6,610 bases of DNA from Desulfonema limicola (lineage in GTDB: Bacteria > Desulfobacterota > Desulfobacteria > Desulfobacterales > DYRC01). The stretch is taken from the NCBI GenBank assembly GCA_020718925.1, contig DYRC01000230.1:1-6610 (forward strand), in the 5' to 3' direction. The notes below the pieces were generated by a model. The model saw only the letters and a program-made list of their open reading frames with translations. It was not told the DNA's origin and did no database searches. The position numbers and the translations under genes are program-made. Shown here piece after piece: positions 1 through 6,400 of the stretch (its first letter is position 1; every line of letters begins with the position of its first letter).

Positions 1-228
1 GGCGGTGCAGTATCTATGGCAGGCGCAGCAAAAGCGGCAGGTGCAGCCGGAGCATTGCCTCCCGGCGGTGCAGCATCTATGGCAGGCGCAGCAAAAGCGG
101 CGGGTGCGACAAAAGCAGCGGGCGCCGCCGGAGCAGCAAAAGCAGTAGTAGCCTCCGGCGCAATACCTCCCGATGGCGGCGCGTCTCTGGCAGTTGCGGC
201 AAAAACAGCCGGTGCAGGAGGGGCTGCA
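1..228 (+). repeat. Degenerate coding repeats for PPxGGAxS(M/L)A-AK-AGA units
   Basis: Bases 1-45 and 64-108 are nearly identical (about 42 of 45 positions by eye). A third, more diverged unit starts around 172 (DGGASLAVAAKTAGA). The units are spaced unevenly because the middle one is enlarged by extra AAKAAGA-type blocks. Unit one is already complete at base 1, so the array may continue leftwards. Near-identity at the DNA level, including silent positions, suggests recent duplication by slippage or unequal crossover. Confidence 0.75.
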
Positions 229-372
229 AAAGGCGCGGGGATTATGAAAGTATTACTTGCCGTGCCAACATTGGCTATACTTGGGTTGGGCGGAGTAATC
301 TTTTTTGAATTTTGGAGAGGCAGCAAGGACGCTGAAGAAGCAAAGAAAAAGAAGAAACGTTTTTCAAAATAA
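1..372 (+). CDS. Ala/Gly/Lys-rich repeat protein with one C-terminal membrane segment (5' partial)
   Basis: I do not recognise this family and assign no function. Frame 1 is open from the first base to TAA at 370-372. The ATG at 16 lies inside a repeat that is already under way at base 1, so the true start is probably upstream and the gene is cut by the window edge. The N-terminal part is almost entirely Ala, Gly and Lys, in units resembling PPGGAASMAGAAKAAGA that recur about three times. It is followed by a hydrophobic stretch (IMKVLLAVPTLAILGLGG and on to FFEFW, about bases 241-300), then a charged tail ending in KKKKKRFSK. This suggests a single-span protein with a basic tail on the cytoplasmic side and a flexible low-complexity domain on the other side, or buried in the membrane if it is helical. 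The PKS starts 47 bases downstream on the same strand, so co-transcription is possible. The composition fits coding DNA with GC-rich third positions, but low complexity lowers certainty. Confidence 0.72.
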   Translation, partial: GGAVSMAGAAKAAGAAGALPPGGAASMAGAAKAAGATKAAGAAGAAKAVVASGAIPPDGGASLAVAAKTAGAGGAAKGAGIMKVLLAVPTLAILGLGGVIFFEFWRGSKDAEEAKKKKKRFSK

Positions 373-419
373 CAAACTGATTTGTCGCCTATCAGATAGT
401 GGGCATGGATTGAAATAAA
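373..419 (+). other. Short intergenic spacer upstream of the PKS
   Basis: This 47-base gap has no convincing promoter or terminator. A 5-bp inverted repeat (CTGAT 377-381, ATCAG 391-395) is too short and lacks a T run. A weak Shine-Dalgarno candidate, GGA at 407-409, lies 10 bases before the PKS start. The lack of a terminator is compatible with read-through from the upstream gene. Confidence 0.5.
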
Positions 420-3400
420 ATGACCTATCTCAAAGTTCCTCTGAACAGTTTTGAAAATCGTTATACCATTCGCCATCCGGTGATAGAAGACCTGCCCGCA
501 TTGTTGCGCTTGGAAGCAGAATGCTGGGCAGAACCTCTCAGGGCATCTTCGGATGAAATTCGCAAAAGAATTGAGCAATTTCCGAGGAGACAGTGTGTCC
601 TTGAAATTGACGAACAAATCACCGGCGTTATTTATTCTCAAAGGATTCAAAATGTTGAAGCGTTAAAACATACAGACAGCAAAAACGTATCAGAACTTCA
701 GACCGCTGACGGACCGATTATCCAGTTATTGGCAGTCAATGTTCTTCCGGCGATGCAGTATTTGGGATTCGGAGATCAGCTGCTTGAATTTATGCTGTTA
801 TACAGCGCACTCAAAACCGGGGTCGAGCGGGTTGTTGCGGTAACTTTATGCAAAAATTATTCTCCTGAAACCGCAATTCCGATACAAAACTATATCCGAC
901 AAAGAAATGAACATGGCGTACTTACCGATCCGATTCTGAGATTTCACGAATCTCACGGTGCTGTGGTCAGAGAACTGATTCCGGGGTATCGTTTCCAAGA
1001 TAAAAAAAATCTGGGTTTCGGTGTGTTGGTGGAATATGACATTCGCAACCCGGAGAGAAGCCGTTTTTCTTCTATGAATCGTCAGGAGCAGCAGGAAATC
1101 ACAGATTCAAAACAACTCAAAGCGGTTATTGAAGAATCTGTTTTTTTTGTTTTGGGAGAAGGGCGCAAAGACGCATATTCACCCAAACGTCCGTTGCGGG
1201 ATATGGGCTTGGATTCGCTTGATATTTTCGGGCTGAGAATGATTCTTTCCCGACGACTCGGGTTTGAATTGGACGCGACTTTTTTCTTTCAATACAGCAC
1301 CACAGAAGCGATTACAGAATATTTTCTTTCACATCAGAGTTCGGAAGAGCAGGATTCAGATCGGATTTCAGAAGAGCAAAAAAGAGTTGCTTCTGAGCCG
1401 GTAAGCAATATCCGACAGTCTATTCCCGAAAATGCGATAGCCATTATCGGCATGTCCTGTCGTTTTCCCAAAGGCATCAACAGCCCCGATGAGTTCTGGG
1501 ACGCTTTGAAAACCGGTACGGATATGATTACCGAGGTTCCGAAAGACCGTTGGGATATTGATCGCTATTATGATCCGGATCGGGAAAAACCGGGAAAAAT
1601 ATCCAGCAGATACGGTGGTTTTGCAGATCATGTTGACCGATTCGATGCGCTGTTTTTCAATATTTCTCCCAGAGAAGCCAAGCGCACCGACCCTCAGCAG
1701 CGAATTTTGTTGGAGCAGACTTGGCACGCTTTGGAACATGCGGGAATCAATCCCGAATCGCTGTCCGGTACTCAGACCGGCGTATTTGCAGGTATTTTTT
1801 CGCATGATTATGAAATTCTTCAAATCCGGCAAAATGATGACAGCGATTATGACACCTATTTCGGTACGGGAAATTCAGCAGCAGTAGCTGCCGGGCGGAT
1901 TGCATATATTTTAGGACTTCAGGGACCTGCGGCAGCCGTAGATACCGCCTGTTCATCATCGCTTACGGCAGTTCATCTGGCGTGTCAGAGTCTTCGCTTA
2001 CAAGAATGCGATCTGGCAATTGCCGCAGGTGTGAATCTTATTCTCTCACCGGAATTAAGTATCAGCTTTTCCAGAGCCGGAATGCTCTCTGCTGACGGAC
2101 GCTGCAAAACATTTGACGCGTCTGCCGATGGTTATGTGAGAAGCGAAGGCTGCGGCGTAATTGTTCTGAAACCGTTGAACAAAGCCATTGCAGACAAAGA
2201 TAACATTTTAGCAGTCATTCGGGGAACTGCGATCAATCAGGACGGTTCAAGCAACGGTCTGACCGCACCCAACGGACTTGCTCAGGAAGCGGTCATTCGC
2301 AAAGCGTTGAAAAACGCGGCTCTTGCTCCTGATACGATTTCATACATCGAAGCTCACGGCACCGGAACATCTTTGGGCGATCCGATAGAAGTCAGGGCAT
2401 TGAAAGAGGTTTTCGGACAAGATCGTTCAAATGACAATCCTCTGATCATCGGCTCTGTCAAAACAAATATCGGACATGCCGAAGCTGCTGCGGGAATTGC
2501 CGGACTGATCAAAGTCGTATTATCCTTGCAAAACAGCTATATCCCGCCGCACCTGCATTTTGATGAACTCAATCCCCTGATTGATCTTTACGGTATTCCC
2601 GCAACGATTCCGATAAAGGGGATGGAATGGAAAAACGCTTCTGCAACGCCTCTACGAGCGGGTGTCAGTTCTTTCGGATTCAGCGGAACCAATGCTCATG
2701 TTATTGTAGAGGAATCGCCTGAAATCATATCTTCCGGCACAAGCTCTGCTGCCGAAAGACCGCTTCATCTTCTTGCCTTTTCTGCCAAAACTCAGGACGC
2801 TCTTAAAGAATTGGCTGAGAAATATCGGCGTTATCTGAGTAATTCGTTTCAGCAGAAAATCAGCAACATCTGCTTTACCGCAAATACAGGGCGGGCGCAT
2901 TTTCATCATCGCTGCTGCATCGCTGCTGCTTCTCATTCGGAATTGTCTGAAAAAGCGGCTGCGTTTGCATCCGGTCAGCAAAAAATCGGCGTGTTCACAG
3001 GCAGCGCATCGGAAAAGCCTAAACTTGCATTTTTATTCACCGGACAAGGCTCACAGTATGTCGGCATGGGAATGGAGCTTTATAAAACTCAGCCCGTGTT
3101 TCGGGAATCGCTGAATCAATGCCATGAAATCCTGAAAGCATATCTGGAAAAGCCTCTTCTGGAAGTACTACAGCAACATGACTCATTACTCAATCAGACC
3201 GCTTATACCCAGCCTGCCCTGTTTGCTCTGGAATACTCGCTGGCACAATTGTGGAAATCTTGGGGAATTATGCCCGATGCGGTCATGGGGCATAGCGTGG
3301 GCGAGTATGCGGCAGCGTGTGTTGCAGGCGTGTTCAGTTTGGAAGACGGCTTGAAGCTGATTTCCGCCAGAGCGCGTCTGATGCAGGTACTTCCGCAAAA

Positions 3401-6400
3401 CGGCGATATGGTGGCGGTGTTCGCGGATGAGAAAACCGTGTCCGAAGCGATTCGACCTTACAGCGACAAGATTTCTATGGGTGCGCTCAACGGTCCCGAA
3501 AGTATTGTGATTTCGGGATTGCGTGAAAGTGTCAAAAAAGTAATTGCCGCATTTGAGGCAAAAGGCATTCGGACAATTCCGCTGAATGTATCTCATGCGT
3601 TTCACTCTCCTCTGATGGAGCCGATGCTCAAGCCTTTCGGAGAAATTGCCAAAGAAATTGCGTTTTCTCCACAGAATTTATCCGTGATTTCCAATGTCAG
3701 CGGTAAAATTGCCGTAGCTGAGATTACAACTCCCGACTATTGGGTTAAGCATGTGCGTCAGCCCGTGCGATTTGCTCAAAGTATGGAAACGCTGAAACAA
3801 CTAGGATATAACGTGTTTGTTGAAATCGGACCCAAACCTGTTTTACTAGGAATGGCACGCCAATTCATCAAAGATGACGGAATATCTTGGCTGCCCAGTT
3901 TGTCGCAGGGACAATCGGATCGGAAGCGGATGCTTGAAACGCTCGGAGAGCTTTATGTAAAAGGCGCATCAGTCAATTGGAACGAGCTTTACCGCCATGA
4001 TTCGGTCAGACGCGTACCGATTCCGAATTATCCGTTTCAGAAGCAGAAATATTGGGTTGAAAGTGTGTCAGGTGTTAAGTGTCAAGTGTTAAGTGTTAAG
4101 AAAGAAGAGTTCATAACACATAACACTTTAACACCTAACACTTTATACCAAATCGAATGGAAAGAAAATTCCGGGGGGCGGGATCAGTCGGAACTTTACA
4201 AGGATATTGAGACGCTTTCTTTGGCGTATGTTGCGAAAGCATTCCGGGAAATCAAAAAAAATGACGTCATCGAAACCCATAAACATCTGTTTCACCGGCT
4301 TTCGGAAATCCTTGCTCAAACGAAAAGCGATAATATTTATGAACCGCAGATCCAGTTCAACCGCCTGCGTTCCCAATATCCTGAAGCAGAATCGGAACTG
4401 ACGATTCTGAATCGTTGCGCGTCAGAGCTTGCCGGAGTACTTTGCGGCAAAGTCAATCCGCTGGAACTGCTTTTTCCTGAAGCGGACATCAGTTCTGCGG
4501 CAAAGCTTTATGAGGATTCACCTGCGTTCGGTCCTATGAATCGGCTGCTTCGGGATACCGTTCGGGCGGCAGTTTCCAAGATTGCACCGGGACAGGCTAT
4601 CCGAATCCTTGAAATCGGCGCGGGAACCGGGGGCGCGACCGCGCATATCTTACCGATATTGGATTCTCGCAATACGGAATATATTTTTACCGACATCGGG
4701 TCTTTGTTCACTTCCAAAGCCAAAGAGCGGTTCAAGGCATATCCTTTTGTGCAGTACAAGATATTGGATATCGAAAAAGAGCCTGTATCTCAGGGATTTT
4801 CGCCGCATTCCTGCGACATCGTGATAGCCGCGAATGTGATTCATGCCACAAGCAATATGCAGCGGACACTTACTCATGTCAGACAACTGCTTCGTCCCGG
4901 CGGTGCGATGATTCTGCTTGAAGGCACTGCGCCCCGTCTGTGGCTCGATCTGATTTTCGGACTGATTGATGGCTGGTGGAAGTTTTCAGACCATGATCTG
5001 CGTCCGTCTCATCCGCTGTTGTCTGTTTCCAAATGGCAGCAGATACTGAACAAGGTCGGTTTTCAGGACGCGAATATTGCATCTCCCTATCAGGACAAAG
5101 GTGCATTGTTCGAGCAGGCAGTGATTGTCGCCAGAAATCCCGGTTCCGATGCGAAGATTTTATCCAAGCAATGGCTGATTTTGGCGGATCAGAAAGGCTT
5201 AGGGAAAAAATTGGCAGGTTCTCTGGAGAAAAGCGGTGATCGCTGTACGTTGGTGTATGCCGGAGAAAGCTTGTCTGAAGCCGGAAAATTTCAGATCAAT
5301 CCGTGTAATGCACAGGATTTTCAGCGTCTTGTCAAAACCATAGGCGCTCCTGATCACATTATTCATCTATGGAGTCTTGACGCCGTATCCCCCGAAAACA
5401 TGAGTTTGGGCGATCTGCAACATGCCTCAGAGTTGGCGTGCCGCAGCACACTGTATCTGGTTCAGGCGATGCTGTCGCTTCAGGCTGAAAAATCGCCGTC
5501 TTTATATCTGATAAGCTGCGGTCTTGCATCGTCTGCCTTGTGGGGACTCGGACGGGTGATTATGCAGGAACATCCCGAATTTCATTGCAAACTGATTGAT
5601 TTCCCCTCCCCCGACCCCTCCCCTGAAAGGAGAGGGGAGACCTCCCCAGCCCTCCCCGAAACGGAGAGGGTATTGCTTGATGAACTCCGAATGCCGGATG
5701 ATGAGGAATTTATTTCATTTCGTCAGGGAAAACGTCTGACTGCGCGGCTGAGCCGAATATCTCACGACAACGCTTCGGATAATACCATGAAATTGCGTGA
5801 TGATCGGTCTTATCTGATTACCGGCGGTCTGGGCGGTACCGGATTGCATCTTGCCCGGTGGATGGTGAATCGGGGAGCGCGGCATCTGATTCTTCTGGCT
5901 CGCCGCCCTGCCTCCGATGCTGCAAAAGCGGTGCTGACAGAATTGAAAAACAGCGGCGCGGATATTCGTATTGTTCAGGCAGATGTATCGGATTTTGTAC
6001 AGATGCGCCGGGTTTTTGCCGATATTCAGCCGCCGATTGCCGGAGTCATTCATACAGCCGGAGTTTTTGAAGACAGACTCCTCAAAGACCACAAATGGGA
6101 GTTGTTTGAGAAAGTATTTGCCGCCAAAGTCAATGGTTCATGGAATCTGCATGTTCTGACACGCGAATTACTCTTGGATTTTTTTGTGATATTTTCATCA
6201 TCCACCTGCCTGATCAGTTCTGCCGGAATGGGAAATTATGTGGCAGCAAACAGCTTTGCAGATGCGTTGGCGCATTATCGGCAGCAGATAGGACTGCCTG
6301 CCCTGAGTATTAATTGGGGACCTTGGACAGGCGTAGGAATGGCGGCGGCTGTGGGAAATCTTCGTCAGGCGCAGTGGGCGGCTCAGGGATTGGAGATGCT

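Noticed and set aside
1..240. Magnetosome, histone-like or phasin-like identity for the Ala/Lys-rich protein
   Set aside because: Only compositional resemblance; no diagnostic motif seen, so no name assigned.
377..395. Inverted repeat CTGAT/ATCAG after the first gene as a terminator
   Set aside because: Only a 5-bp stem, 9-base loop and no downstream T run.
1000..1150. Homopolymer runs (eight A near 1002-1010 and eight T at 1141-1148) as frameshift sites
   Set aside because: The PKS frame continues correctly through both with conserved GNAT and ACP sequence either side, so no frameshift is needed or indicated.
1368..1832. 154-codon open frame on the minus strand
   Set aside because: It lies wholly opposite the PKS ACP-KS linker and KS, whose + strand translation is clearly conserved; the minus product resembles nothing and is a shadow.
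3186..3605. 139-codon open frame on the minus strand
   Set aside because: It is antisense to the AT core containing GHSVGE and HAFH; shadow frame.
4071..4146. CRISPR-like or rho-independent terminator reading of the heptamer palindrome
   Set aside because: No regular spacers, and it is in the middle of a continuous reading frame without a T tract after the stem; an inverted tandem repeat explains it better.
5715..6092. 125-codon minus-strand frame, with overlapping plus-strand frames at 5858-6159
   Set aside because: All overlap the KR cofactor-binding region, which is well conserved in the PKS frame; no start signals or recognisable domains.
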